This document shows, piece by piece, positions 8,577 through 17,697 of a stretch of DNA of 64,000 nt (positions are counted from its first letter, which is position 1; every line of letters starts with the position of its first letter). The stretch covers positions 1 to 64,000 of the forward strand of contig CAMCRF010000010.1 of the NCBI GenBank assembly GCA_945877235.1. The letters run 5' to 3'. This DNA comes from Bordetella parapertussis (GTDB lineage: Bacteria > Pseudomonadota > Gammaproteobacteria > Burkholderiales > Burkholderiaceae_A). The notes under the pieces are model-generated. The model saw only the letters and a program-made list of their open reading frames with translations. It ran no database searches and was not told where the DNA came from. The position numbers and the translations under genes are program-made.

Positions 8577-9365
8577 ATGACCACCTGTACCCTTGCAGAA
8601 TTGATGATTGTGGCCGCATCTGAGGCATGGAGAGGCAACGGGGAGTTGCTGGCTAACGGCATTGGGCCTGGGCCTCGATTGGCTGCCTCCCTGGCAAAGC
8701 TGACCCACAGCCCCGAGTTGCTGATGACCGACAGCGAGAGTCGATTGGTTGAGGAGCCTGTACCCCTCGGCCCTCGCACAGGCCCCTTAGAGGGGTATGT
8801 CCCACGGTATTCGGGGCGCGCTGATTTTTCTCGCATCTTCGACATGGTCTGGAGAGGCAAGCGCCACGCCATGATCGGACCCACACAACTGGACGGATGG
8901 GGTCAGACCAACCTCTCCTGTATCGGGGACTATAAACGACCTAAGTCAGCCATACTGGGCGTGCGAGGGCTGCCGGGCAACAGCATTTCGCATCGCAACT
9001 CTTTTTTCATGCCTGCGCATTCCAAGCGCGCCTTTGTGTCTAGGGTAGACATGGTCTCGGGCGCTGGCCGAGATCCTGCCCAGTGGCCGGACGGGAAGGT
9101 GCCAGAGATTCTGTTTGGCCTTGTGATCTCAAACCTCGGCGTTTTTGATTTCAATGCCCCTGTGGGCCAGATGCGTGTCTGCAGTCTGCATCCTGGCGTT
9201 CGCATCGACACCGTGATCGAGCAGACGGGTTTTGAGCTGTCCTACGATTCCAGTCCGGCTGTCACTGCAATGCCCACCGAGGATCAACTCCAGCATCTTC
9301 ACCGGCTCGACCCACATGACTTTCGCTCCAAAATCTTAAAGGGGAACCCCATTGTCGAAGCTTGA
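8577..9365 (+). CDS. ipdB: IpdB-like subunit of the C/D-ring hydrolase
   Basis: A 262-residue partner of IpdA with the beta-subunit CoA-transferase fold (TLAELMIVAASEAWRGNGELLANGIGPGP at the N-terminus, then AMIGPTQLDGWGQTNLSCIGDY). AGAGGA lies 7 bases upstream of the ATG. The order ipdA-ipdB-crotonase-ipdC is close to that of the actinobacterial HIP-degradation cluster, which supports a role in opening or hydrolysing the final steroid ring. The last codons overlap the next start by 14 bases. Confidence 0.9.
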   Translation: MTTCTLAELMIVAASEAWRGNGELLANGIGPGPRLAASLAKLTHSPELLMTDSESRLVEEPVPLGPRTGPLEGYVPRYSGRADFSRIFDMVWRGKRHAMIGPTQLDGWGQTNLSCIGDYKRPKSAILGVRGLPGNSISHRNSFFMPAHSKRAFVSRVDMVSGAGRDPAQWPDGKVPEILFGLVISNLGVFDFNAPVGQMRVCSLHPGVRIDTVIEQTGFELSYDSSPAVTAMPTEDQLQHLHRLDPHDFRSKILKGNPIVEA

Positions 9366-10257
9366 TGGCCCGAAGGTGAGTCGGCCCGACGAGAGTCAGT
9401 ACGAGACAGATGCGCCCATCAAGACGGAGTTTAAGGACGGGGTGCTTTGGATCACCATGGACCGCCCTGCATTTCACAATGCCCAGAATTCTCAAATGAC
9501 CTACGCGCTCGACGCAGCCTTTCGACAGGCGGTCGACGATGACGCGGTGCGGGTGATTGTGTTGAAAGGTGAGGGCAAACACTTCTCTGCGGGTCATGAC
9601 ATAGGCACCCCGGGACGTGATGTCAACAAGCCTTTTCCGAGGGTCCATCTCTGGTGGGATCACACCAACAAGCCCGGCGGCGAGTACCTCTATGTGCGTG
9701 AGCAAGAGGTCTATCTCAATATGTGTCGCCGCTGGCGTGACCTGCCCAAGCCCACGATTGCCATGGTCCAGGGAGCGTGCATTGCGGGTGGGCTGATGCT
9801 CGCCTGGGTCTGTGACTTCATCGTCGCATCAGAGGACGCATTTTTTCAGGACCCCGTTGTTCGCATGGGCATTCCCGGCGTGGAGTACTTCGCACATGCT
9901 TTTGAACTGCCCCCGCGAGTGGCCAAAGAGTTCCTGATGTTGGGCGAACGCATGCCCGCCCAGCGGGCCTTTGAGCTTGGTATGGTCAATCGCGTAGTTC
10001 CTCGTGATGCGCTACAAGAGACTGTTGCAGCGATGGCAGACAAGTTGGCTCAGCAGCCTCGTATGGGTCTTGCACTGACCAAGCAGGCGATCCATCACGT
10101 GGAGGAACTCCGCGGCAAGCGCACCGCTATGGACGCAAGCTTTGCTTGGCACCACTTCGCGCATGTTCACAACGAGCAGGTGACTGGCAATCTGCTTGGG
10201 GGGTTCGACGCCCAGTCAATGGCCAAAGCGAATAAGCAACAAGAGGGGCAGTCTTGA
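9352..10257 (+). CDS. Enoyl-CoA hydratase family protein, candidate EchA20/ScdY-type ring D hydrolase
   Basis: A 301-residue crotonase-fold protein, longer than usual because of an N-terminal leader and a C-terminal tail. Seen: ITMDRPAFHNAQNSQMTYALD, FSAGHDIGTPG, and MVQGACIAGGLMLAWVCDFIVAS. Translation starts at TTG (9352) behind AAAGGGG. Lying directly between ipdB and ipdC, it is the best candidate in the locus for the EchA20 function, hydrolytic opening of ring D in the HIP-CoA branch. That assignment rests on context; other crotonase chemistry is possible. Confidence 0.82.
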   Translation: MSKLDGPKVSRPDESQYETDAPIKTEFKDGVLWITMDRPAFHNAQNSQMTYALDAAFRQAVDDDAVRVIVLKGEGKHFSAGHDIGTPGRDVNKPFPRVHLWWDHTNKPGGEYLYVREQEVYLNMCRRWRDLPKPTIAMVQGACIAGGLMLAWVCDFIVASEDAFFQDPVVRMGIPGVEYFAHAFELPPRVAKEFLMLGERMPAQRAFELGMVNRVVPRDALQETVAAMADKLAQQPRMGLALTKQAIHHVEELRGKRTAMDASFAWHHFAHVHNEQVTGNLLGGFDAQSMAKANKQQEGQS

Positions 10258-11333
10258 TCCAGACCGAACTGACACGCCGTTTGGGGTGCAGAGCCCCCAT
10301 CGTCCAGACTGCGATGGGCTGGGTGGCCGATGCCGGCCTGGTCATTGCCTCCACGCGCGCGGGTGCATTTGGCTTTCTCGCAGGGGCGACCATCGAGCCC
10401 GAAGACCTCGAGCCCCAGATCTTGCAAGTCAAGGCTGCGGTCGGACCAAACTTTGGCCTGAATTTTCATATGTTCCAAGAGAATGCTGAAGACTGCATTC
10501 GGCTGGCCATTGCTCACGGGCTTCGGGCGGTCAGCTATGGGCGCGGACCAGATGCCAAGACCATTGCGCGGCTCAAGGACGCTGGCGTGCTCTGCATCCC
10601 GACCGTCGGCGCGGTCGAGCATGCCATGAAGGCTGAAAAACTAGGGGCTGACCTCATCACGATTCAGGGCTCCGAGGGGGGCGGCCATACGGGTCGCGTG
10701 CCGTCGTCTATTCTCCTACCTCAGGTGCTCGACGCGGTAAAGGTTCCCGTGATTGCTGCAGGTGGCTACAGCACTGGCCGCGGGCTCGCAGCTGCACTGG
10801 CCGCGGGTGCTTGCGGCATTGCCATGGGCACACGGTTCATGATGTCTGCGGAGTCCCCCACGCCCAAGCGCACGATGGCGCGATACCTTGAAGTGAAGGA
10901 CCCTGGCCAAATTCGCGTGACCGAAGCGGTCGATGGCCTTCGGCACCGCATGATCGAAACGGACTTGGTGCGCCGTTTGGAGGCCAGCTCTGGTCTGCGC
11001 AGACTCTTGGTTGCACTCGGAAATGCATGGCGATGGAAGGCGCAGACTGGGATGTCTGCGCAACATCTCGCTAAGGTTCTGGTGAAATCGTTTCGGGAGG
11101 ACCCGACTGCTCTGGCCACGACCATCATGGCAGCGAACCAGCCGATGTTGATTCAGAAATCCATGATCGAGGACCGACCAGAGGAGGGCTTGTTGCCCTC
11201 AGGCCAGGTGGCTGCAGCCATTCGAAGCCAGGACACCTGTGAAGCGATTGTCAATGCGCTGGTCCAAGAGGCCGAGGCCTGCCTGCGTGCATCGACCCAC
11301 TATGTATCGGAGCCCGTCAGTCATGCAGCTTGA
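10254..11333 (+). CDS. ipdC: IpdC-like flavin-dependent reductase (nitronate monooxygenase/2-nitropropane dioxygenase family)
   Basis: A 359-residue TIM-barrel FMN protein: IVQTAMGWVADAGLVIAST at the N-terminus, ITIQGSEGGGHTG (phosphate/FMN loop), VPVIAAGGYSTGRGLAAALAAGACGIAMGTRF. Members at this locus position (IpdC/ScdK) act on the hydroxy-HIP-CoA intermediate in C/D-ring degradation. The start is TTG behind AGAGGGG, with a 4-base overlap (TTGA) with the crotonase gene. Its end overlaps the next ATG by 11 bases, so the whole run is translationally coupled. Confidence 0.88.
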   Translation: MIQTELTRRLGCRAPIVQTAMGWVADAGLVIASTRAGAFGFLAGATIEPEDLEPQILQVKAAVGPNFGLNFHMFQENAEDCIRLAIAHGLRAVSYGRGPDAKTIARLKDAGVLCIPTVGAVEHAMKAEKLGADLITIQGSEGGGHTGRVPSSILLPQVLDAVKVPVIAAGGYSTGRGLAAALAAGACGIAMGTRFMMSAESPTPKRTMARYLEVKDPGQIRVTEAVDGLRHRMIETDLVRRLEASSGLRRLLVALGNAWRWKAQTGMSAQHLAKVLVKSFREDPTALATTIMAANQPMLIQKSMIEDRPEEGLLPSGQVAAAIRSQDTCEAIVNALVQEAEACLRASTHYVSEPVSHAA

Positions 11334-12102
11334 ATCACTCTCGTCCGCTTTCTCTGTGCATGCGGAGCCTAACGGCGTGGTGGAACTCGTGATCTCCCAG
11401 CCGCCCGTCAATGCCCTCGACAGCGGCCAGTGGCTGGCCCTGGCACGCCAGATTGAACAGATTGGCGCACACGCACTCACCCGCGTCTTGATCATTCGCT
11501 CTGAGGGCAGAGGGTTCTGCGCTGGCGTCAACATCAAAGAGCTCGACCAACACCCCGATCGCATTGTGGAGGTGAATCGGGGCAATTACGAGACGTTTCG
11601 TGCCATTCACCGCAGTCCGGTGCCTGTCATCGTCGCCGTTCACGGATTTGTGCTGGGCGGTGGCATTGGCATGACGGGCGCTGCCGACATTGTCGTGGCC
11701 TCTGAGTGCGCAAGCTTTGCGCTGCCTGAAGTCGATCGGGGGGCAATGGGCGGCGGGGCGCATTTGCAGCGATTGCTGCCTGTGCAAAAGGTGCGCGCAA
11801 TGTTTTTTACTGGTGAGGCCTTGAGTGCGCGCGATGCAATGCCCTTCGGATTCATTGAGACGCTCGTGCCCCACAAGGACCAGTTGCGCAATGCAGCCCT
11901 GCGCATTGCCAACGTCATTGCTCAAAAGAGCCCATCCATGATCCGTTTGGCCAAAGAGGCGCTCAACGGCATTGAGGACGGCGATCTCGAAGCGAAGTAC
12001 CGATGGGAGCAGGGTTTTACGTTGCAGGCCTACACCACCCAAGACTCCAGCGAAGCGCGTCGAGCCTTTGTGGAAAAGCGCGAAGCCGACTTTAAGGAAT
12101 AG
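11323..12102 (+). CDS. Enoyl-CoA hydratase/isomerase family protein
   Basis: A 259-residue crotonase: VELVISQPPVNALDSGQW, GRGFCAGVNIKEL, AVHGFVLGGGIGMTGAADIVVAS, then LPEVDRGAMGGGAHLQRL. The ATG at 11323 is chosen; a longer frame starting at 11239 would run inside ipdC. The second crotonase of the operon probably hydrates an enoyl-CoA produced by the paired dehydrogenase that follows (12109/13297), but this is inference from order. Confidence 0.86.
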   Translation: MQLESLSSAFSVHAEPNGVVELVISQPPVNALDSGQWLALARQIEQIGAHALTRVLIIRSEGRGFCAGVNIKELDQHPDRIVEVNRGNYETFRAIHRSPVPVIVAVHGFVLGGGIGMTGAADIVVASECASFALPEVDRGAMGGGAHLQRLLPVQKVRAMFFTGEALSARDAMPFGFIETLVPHKDQLRNAALRIANVIAQKSPSMIRLAKEALNGIEDGDLEAKYRWEQGFTLQAYTTQDSSEARRAFVEKREADFKE

Positions 12103-12108
12103 AACCGC

Positions 12109-13284
12109 GTGAAGCTCACCTATACCCCCGAGCAGATTGAATTCCGCCAAGAGGTTCGTGCTTGGCTAGCAAAACACAAGCCCACTGAACGATTTGCTCA
12201 CCATGAGATTCGAGAGGGCTTTCAGCAACACCGAGCCTGGGAGCAGACACTTGCGGATGCTGGGCTCAGCATGGTGACCTGGCCCGAGGGCTGGGGCGGC
12301 AGGGGCCGCAACCTGTTCGATTGGCTCATCTTCGAAGAAGAGTATTACGCAGCAGACGCCCCATTTCGCGTCAACCAGAACGGCATGTTGCTCTTGGGCC
12401 CGACGCTCATGGAGTTTGGAACCGAGGAGCAAAAGCAGAAGATCTTGCCGCGAATGGCCCGGTGCGAGGATATGTGGGCGCAGGCCTGGTCTGAACCGGG
12501 CGCTGGGTCCGATATGGCAGCCATCCGGTCTCGGGCTGAGCTGCGCGGAGACCGCCTGATCATCAACGGACAGAAGACCTGGTCCACCCGGGCACTCTTT
12601 GCCAACTGGGCATTTGGTCTGTTTCGCACCGATCCTCAATCGGAGCGTCACCATGGGCTGAGCTACCTCATGGTGCCCCTCGACGCCAAGGGCGTTACCG
12701 TCAGACCCATCAAGGCGCTCAATGGCAAAGCTGCGTTTGCGGAACTCTTCTTCGATGACGTGGAGGTTGGTCTTGACCATGTCATTGGTGAGGTGAACAA
12801 AGGGTGGCATGTGGCCATGGCAACCGCAGGGTTCGAGCGCGCACTCCTATTGCGATCTCCCGCACGATTTCTGCGCACTGCCAGCCAGCTTATGGAACTG
12901 GTGCGGCGGAGGCCAGATCGCCTGAAGGCAGACCCATCGATCGTTTCCGACTTGGTGAGGGTCTGGAGTCATACGCAGGCCTATCAGCTCAATGCGTACT
13001 GGTCGGTCAGTCGCTACCTCAACGCAGAGGCGATTGGCGCAGAGTCTTCGGCCAATAAGGTGTTCTGGTCTGAGATGGATATTCACTTGCACGAAGTTGC
13101 GATGCGCGTGCTCGGGCCCGAATTCGAGTGCCTCCCAGAGGCCGAGCACTGGACCTCTCGGCCATCGACAGAGGCCGAGTGGCTGGAGGGCTTTCTGTTC
13201 TCGCTCGCTGGTCCTATTTACGCAGGAACCAACCAGATCCAGCGCAACATCATTGCAGAGCGCATGCTCGGCATGCCCCGCTAA
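12109..13284 (+). CDS. Acyl-CoA dehydrogenase, large partner of a heteromeric pair
   Basis: A 391-residue enzyme starting at GTG. Seen: MVTWPEGWGGRGRN, WAQAWSEPGAGSDMA (FAD-binding block), NGQKTWSTRALFANW, and C-terminal IYAGTNQIQRNIIAERMLG. The usual YEGT glutamate is Ala here; AGFERALLL offers a glutamate at the alternative base position used by steroid-type heteromeric dehydrogenases. The next gene encodes a smaller dehydrogenase, so the functional unit is likely alpha2beta2. Position in the operon suggests desaturation of a C/D-ring acyl-CoA. Confidence 0.9.
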   Translation: MKLTYTPEQIEFRQEVRAWLAKHKPTERFAHHEIREGFQQHRAWEQTLADAGLSMVTWPEGWGGRGRNLFDWLIFEEEYYAADAPFRVNQNGMLLLGPTLMEFGTEEQKQKILPRMARCEDMWAQAWSEPGAGSDMAAIRSRAELRGDRLIINGQKTWSTRALFANWAFGLFRTDPQSERHHGLSYLMVPLDAKGVTVRPIKALNGKAAFAELFFDDVEVGLDHVIGEVNKGWHVAMATAGFERALLLRSPARFLRTASQLMELVRRRPDRLKADPSIVSDLVRVWSHTQAYQLNAYWSVSRYLNAEAIGAESSANKVFWSEMDIHLHEVAMRVLGPEFECLPEAEHWTSRPSTEAEWLEGFLFSLAGPIYAGTNQIQRNIIAERMLGMPR

Positions 13285-13296
13285 AGGAAGCAAGCG

Positions 13297-14373
13297 ATGG
13301 AATTTATTTTCACGACCGAGCAGGTCGAGTTCCGAGACGCGATCCGACGGTTTCTCATGGTCGAGGCGGCTCCAGAGTTCCTCCGTGAGATCTGGGAGAC
13401 CGACAGTGGCCGATCGCCACTGCTGCGTCAGCGACTCGCTGAGCAAGGTCTTACGGCTGTGTCTGTGGCTGAGGCTCAAGGCGGGCTCGGTCTAGACGAC
13501 GTCACTTGGTGCCTGCTGCTGCAAGAACTGGGGTACTTCGCCATTCCAGACTCCCTGGTCGATAGCGCTTACTTGGGCGTGGCCGTGCTTCAGGAGGCTC
13601 TGCCGCATGTCACTGCTGAGGATCGAGTCGAGATCGAATCACTCCTGACGCAGATCGCCGAGGGCACGCTTCGTGTGGCCGTTCACCATCCAGTCAATCG
13701 CTGGGTGGCGGATGCGGCAAATGCGGGGCTTCTGGTCTGGCTAGACGAGCAAGGGCTCGCCCTGTTGCGTCAGGGAGCGTTCACACATACCCCGCAGCCG
13801 TCCTTGGACCTCTCGCGGCGGATCTCCCGTGTGGATGCAGTCCCCACACGCTGGGTGCTCACTGGGTCCGTCGTGAATGGAATGCTTCGGTCTTTGGAGG
13901 CACGGGGTGCGCAGAGTGTTGCTGCCCAGTTGGTCGGGCTCTCCCAGCGCATGCTCGACCTCGCGATCGACTACACGAGCAGCCGTAAGCAGTTTGGAAA
14001 GCCAGTCGGAAGCTTCCAGGCTGTGAAGCATCTGCTCGCAGACGTAGCCACCTCGATTGAGTTCAGCAAACCTGCTGTGGCGTACGCGGCGGCTGCCCTG
14101 GCTGCCCAGTCCCCGGGAGCGCTCAAGGCCGTACGCCACGCGAAGCTCTTGGCCACCGAGGCCGCACTCCTCGCAGCGCGCAACACCATGCAGGCGCACG
14201 GTGCAATGGGATACACCTGGGAGGTCGATCTGCAAATGTTCATGAAGCGAGCCTGGGTGCTGGCGGGCTGGTGGGGTGATGCGCTTCATCATCAGGGGGC
14301 GCTCTGGGAGACGCTCACCACCACACCAGACTCCTGGGCTGTGAATCGAGGAATTGGACTGACCCATGCCTGA
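13297..14373 (+). CDS. Acyl-CoA dehydrogenase, small partner of the heteromeric pair
   Basis: A 358-residue dehydrogenase-fold protein with a degenerate middle domain but a clear C-terminal helical block (YTSSRKQFGKPVGSFQAVKHLLAD ... MQAHGAMGYTWEVDLQMFMKRAW). This pattern is typical of the subunit that contributes part of the FAD site in steroid-type alpha2beta2 enzymes. AGGAAG lies upstream of the ATG and only 12 bases separate it from its partner. Its stop overlaps the thiolase start by 8 bases. Confidence 0.88.
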   Translation: MEFIFTTEQVEFRDAIRRFLMVEAAPEFLREIWETDSGRSPLLRQRLAEQGLTAVSVAEAQGGLGLDDVTWCLLLQELGYFAIPDSLVDSAYLGVAVLQEALPHVTAEDRVEIESLLTQIAEGTLRVAVHHPVNRWVADAANAGLLVWLDEQGLALLRQGAFTHTPQPSLDLSRRISRVDAVPTRWVLTGSVVNGMLRSLEARGAQSVAAQLVGLSQRMLDLAIDYTSSRKQFGKPVGSFQAVKHLLADVATSIEFSKPAVAYAAAALAAQSPGALKAVRHAKLLATEAALLAARNTMQAHGAMGYTWEVDLQMFMKRAWVLAGWWGDALHHQGALWETLTTTPDSWAVNRGIGLTHA

Positions 14374-15520
14374 GGCCTACATCATCGATGCGCTGCGCAC
14401 ACCAACCGGCAAGCGCAAGGGCAGCCTCGCGCAGATGCACCCCGCCGACCTGGCGGGTTCAGTGCTCTCAGCCTTGGTTGCTCGGCAGCCCATTCCAGCC
14501 GAGGACTATGACGACGTGGTCTTTGGCTGTGTTGACACCATTGGGCCTTTGGCTGGAGATATCGCCCGCACGGCATGGCTTGCTGCGGGACTGCCGCTCG
14601 AGGTTCCGGGCACAACGGTCGACCGTCAGTGTGGGTCTTCGCAGCAGGCCCTTCACTTTGCCGCTCAGGCAGTGATAAGTGGCACGATGGATGTGGTTAT
14701 GGTGGGGGGTGTTCAGACCATGACTGCAATCCCAATTTCCTCGGCCATGTTGGCCGGTCAGCCCTTGGGTTTCTCGGATCCTTTCTCTGGCAGCAAAGGC
14801 TGGAGGGCGCGGTTTGGCGACCAGCCTGTGAACCAGTTTTACGCGGCTCAGCGAATTGCAGACCATTGGTCGCTGAGTCGTGCGGACATGGAATCCTTTT
14901 CGCTGGAGAGCCACACCAGGGCACTCGGGGCCATGGCCAAGGGTGATTTCGATCGCGAGGTCTTGCGGCTCGCAGAGCTGGCCATGGACGAGACACCGCG
15001 TCAGACCAGCCTCGAGAAAATGGCCACACTCGAACCCGTTATGGCCGAGTATCCCGCCATCACAGCGGGCGTATCCAGTCAGACCTGCGATGCTGCTGCC
15101 GCACTGGTCATTGCTTCTGAGCAGGCGGTGAAACGTTATGGGCTCAAGCCCCGTGCGCGCATCCTGCACATGAGTGTCATGGGTGACTGTCCCATTTGGC
15201 ATTTGCGTGCACCGATTCCCGCCACGCAGCGCGCACTGGCGAGAGCCGGCCTTCGAATGGCCGATATCGATCTCGCAGAGGTAAACGAGGCTTTTGCCAG
15301 CGTGGTCATGGCCTGGATGAAAGAGCTGGACTATCCCCATGAGCGCACCAATGTGCGAGGGGGGGCTATTGCGCTTGGCCATCCCTTGGGAGCCAGCGGC
15401 GCAAAGCTCATGACCACGCTCTTGCATGCCCTTGAAGACCGTGGCGGCCGATTGGGACTTCAAACCATGTGTGAAGGTGGCGGGCAGGCTAATGTCACGA
15501 TTATTGAGAGGATGTCGTAA
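14366..15520 (+). CDS. fadA6: Acetyl-CoA acyltransferase (thiolase), FadA6-like
   Basis: A 384-residue thiolase with all three catalytic elements: Cys89 (DRQCGSSQQA), His339 (GGAIALGHPLGASG) and Cys369 (MCEGGGQANV). Thiolysis of a beta-ketoacyl-CoA is therefore expected. In steroid loci a thiolase beside ipdABC and paired dehydrogenases is the FadA6/ScdA type that acts on C/D-ring intermediates. The symbol is given by context and family; a second thiolase in the same operon (17698) is the main alternative for that step. Confidence 0.88.
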   Translation: MPEAYIIDALRTPTGKRKGSLAQMHPADLAGSVLSALVARQPIPAEDYDDVVFGCVDTIGPLAGDIARTAWLAAGLPLEVPGTTVDRQCGSSQQALHFAAQAVISGTMDVVMVGGVQTMTAIPISSAMLAGQPLGFSDPFSGSKGWRARFGDQPVNQFYAAQRIADHWSLSRADMESFSLESHTRALGAMAKGDFDREVLRLAELAMDETPRQTSLEKMATLEPVMAEYPAITAGVSSQTCDAAAALVIASEQAVKRYGLKPRARILHMSVMGDCPIWHLRAPIPATQRALARAGLRMADIDLAEVNEAFASVVMAWMKELDYPHERTNVRGGAIALGHPLGASGAKLMTTLLHALEDRGGRLGLQTMCEGGGQANVTIIERMS

Positions 15521-16422
15521 TGGCAGCAGAGCTGGGTGCAGGTCGGGTTGTTGTAGTGACCGGCGGAGGGGCTGGTCTGGGGTTGGCCTATGTTAAGGAG
15601 TTGCTCGCGCAGGGCTACCGCGTGGTGATGAATGACCTCCATCAGCACACGCTCGATGATGCAGTCAGTCGCATGGGTGCGGCGCATCCCGCAGCAGCTG
15701 CCCATCTGGTGGGATTCGCAGGCGATATTGCCGAAATGGAGACCGCGCAAGGACTGGTTTCGCTTGCCCTGTCCTCCTTTGGTCGTCTCGATGCAGTCAT
15801 CAACAATGCGGGACTACTGCGCGACAAAATGTTCGCAGGCCTTGAGGTCGGCGATTTTGATCTGGTCATGCGCGTTCATCTGCGCGGCCACTTCTGTCTC
15901 TCAAGCGTTGCAGTTCAGCATTGGCGCGATCAGGCCAAGGCCGGGCATCAGCCCACGGCACGGATTGTGAACACCACTTCCGGTGCGGGTCTGCAGGGTT
16001 CAATCGGGCAGTCCAATTATTCGGCCGCCAAAGGGGGCATTGCGACACTCACGCTGGTTCAAGCAGCCGAGTTGGCGCGCTACGGCGTAACCGCAAATGC
16101 ATTGGCGCCTGCAGCGCGAACAGCAATGACCCTCGCAGGCATGCCCGATCTTGTGAAGGCACCGAGCGACGGTCAATTTGATCACTACGATCCGAAGAAT
16201 GTCGCGGGCTTTGTCGCATGGCTATGCTCTGAGTCGTCCCAGCATGTGACGGGCCAGATCTTTGAGGTTGATGGAGATCGGATTGGTCTGGCAGAGGGAT
16301 GGGTCAGTGGTCCAGATCAGCGCAAGGGAGGTACCCGTTGGGAGCCCCATGAGGTTGGTGCTGTGGTTGACCAGCTGCTCAGCCAGCGCAGGCCGGCGCA
16401 GAAAGTCTGGGGGTCATCATGA
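15520..16422 (+). CDS. SDR, hydroxyacyl-CoA dehydrogenase-like (HSD17B4/Rv3548c-like)
   Basis: A 300-residue SDR, longer than classical ones by a C-terminal tail. Cofactor motif TGGGAGLG (14-21), NNAG (95-98), Ser154, Tyr167 and Lys171 (QSNYSAAKGG). The QSNYSAAK block resembles the dehydrogenase part of multifunctional enzyme type 2, so oxidation of a (3R)-hydroxyacyl-CoA is a reasonable guess. The ATG overlaps the thiolase stop (TAATG). A second SDR follows with a 4-base overlap, a pairing also seen beside ipd genes in actinobacteria. Confidence 0.86.
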   Translation: MAAELGAGRVVVVTGGGAGLGLAYVKELLAQGYRVVMNDLHQHTLDDAVSRMGAAHPAAAAHLVGFAGDIAEMETAQGLVSLALSSFGRLDAVINNAGLLRDKMFAGLEVGDFDLVMRVHLRGHFCLSSVAVQHWRDQAKAGHQPTARIVNTTSGAGLQGSIGQSNYSAAKGGIATLTLVQAAELARYGVTANALAPAARTAMTLAGMPDLVKAPSDGQFDHYDPKNVAGFVAWLCSESSQHVTGQIFEVDGDRIGLAEGWVSGPDQRKGGTRWEPHEVGAVVDQLLSQRRPAQKVWGSS

Positions 16423-17204
16423 TCGAGGCGCCTGTTTGCCCCCCCGGGCATGGCCTGCTCCGCGGCAAGCGAGCACTTCTCACCGCGGCTGCTGGAGCGG
16501 GCATTGGCTACTCAGCCGCCGAGCGATTCCTGGCAGAGGGCTGCGAGGCCATTGTCATATCCGATATTCACGAGCGCCGTCTCCATGAGGCTGTTGAGCG
16601 TTTATCGGCGCTCTCGCCACAGGCGGTCGTAAAGGGTGTGCTGTGTGATGTCAGCCAGCAAGCCCAGGTCGATCACTTGGTTCAGCAGGCCCAAACATGC
16701 CTGGGCCGCATCGATGTACTCGTCAATAACGCTGGCCTCGGGGGCGAGAAGCGGGTCGTCGAGATGTCTGACGACGAATGGAATCGTGTGCTCGATATCT
16801 CGCTCACAGGAACCTTTCGGATGACCCGGGCCGTATTGCCCATCATGCAGGCGCAAGGGTCAGGCGCCATTGTCAACAATGCGTCCGTCTTGGGCTGGAG
16901 GGCACAGAAGGCTCAGGCACACTATGCAGCCGCAAAGGCTGGCGTCATGGCTTTTACGCGCTGTGTTGCACTCGAGGCCGCCGAATTCGGTGTTCGAGTC
17001 AATGCAGTCTCACCTTCAATTGCACTGCACCCCTTCCTCAAGAAAAGTGCCGACCCCGCGCTGTTGGAGCGGCTCTCCGAGCAGGAAGCCTTCGGCCGAG
17101 CCGCCGAGCCCTGGGAGATTGCGAATGTGATGGTGTTCTTGGCCAGCGATTACGCCAGTTACTTGGTCGGTGAGTCGTTGGCCGTCAGCTCTCAGAGGGC
17201 ATAG
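16419..17204 (+). CDS. SDR with variant cofactor motif (Rv3549c-like)
   Basis: A 261-residue SDR. The usual TGxxxGxG reads TAAAGAGIG (22-30), a variant with Ala after Thr. NNAG (103-106), Ser156, Tyr169 and Lys173 (YAAAK) are intact, so it should be active. C-terminal MVFLASDYASYLVGESLAVSS replaces the usual DGG ending. It is coupled to the preceding SDR (ATGA) and to the MaoC gene 2 bases downstream. It is likely a dehydrogenase for a C/D-ring hydroxyacyl-CoA; substrate not known. Confidence 0.85.
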   Translation: MIEAPVCPPGHGLLRGKRALLTAAAGAGIGYSAAERFLAEGCEAIVISDIHERRLHEAVERLSALSPQAVVKGVLCDVSQQAQVDHLVQQAQTCLGRIDVLVNNAGLGGEKRVVEMSDDEWNRVLDISLTGTFRMTRAVLPIMQAQGSGAIVNNASVLGWRAQKAQAHYAAAKAGVMAFTRCVALEAAEFGVRVNAVSPSIALHPFLKKSADPALLERLSEQEAFGRAAEPWEIANVMVFLASDYASYLVGESLAVSSQRA

Positions 17205-17206
17205 CC

Positions 17207-17680
17207 ATGGCAGTTGAGATGGCAGTGTTTTCGAGCCCTGCCGATTTTGTGGCCCGAGAGGGCGCGCTCTTGGGCGTCACGGACTGGGTCGACATCCCCC
17301 AATCTCAGATTCAGGCCTTCGCCGATGCAACGGGCGATCACCAATGGATTCACGTCGATGTGGAGCGGGCAACGCAGGGTCCCTTCGGAGCGACCCTTGC
17401 GCATGGCTATCTCGTGCTCTCGCTCGTGAATCGCTTCTTGCCCGAAATTGTCTCTGTAGAGAATATGGAAATGGGCCTTAATGTTGGATTGGATAAGGTG
17501 CGATTCCTCTCGCCTGTGAAGTCGGGGTCCCGACTGCGCGGCCGGGTTGAGTTAAAGCACGTCAAGCTGCTCGATGAGCGGTCTGTTCAAGTGACCATGA
17601 CGGTCACGATCGAGCTTGAGGGCGCAGAGCGTCCGGCTTGTGTGGCCGAGCCCATTAGTCGCTATTTCTTTTCGGCCTGA
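17207..17680 (+). CDS. MaoC-like (R)-enoyl-CoA hydratase
   Basis: A 157-residue single hot-dog domain protein with the hydratase 2 motif [14 protein letters not shown]; Asp44 and His49 form the expected catalytic dyad. The following [15 protein letters not shown] is the second conserved block of the family. It should hydrate a trans-2-enoyl-CoA to the (3R)-hydroxyacyl-CoA, which fits the HSD17B4-like SDR two genes upstream. It sits between SDR and thiolase in the operon, making a complete beta-oxidation round. Confidence 0.9.
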   Translation: MAVEMAVFSSPADFVAREGALLGVTDWVDIPQSQIQAFADATGDHQWIHVDVERATQGPFGATLAHGYLVLSLVNRFLPEIVSVENMEMGLNVGLDKVRFLSPVKSGSRLRGRVELKHVKLLDERSVQVTMTVTIELEGAERPACVAEPISRYFFSA

Positions 17681-17697
17681 GGGCCAGGGGGTTTTAT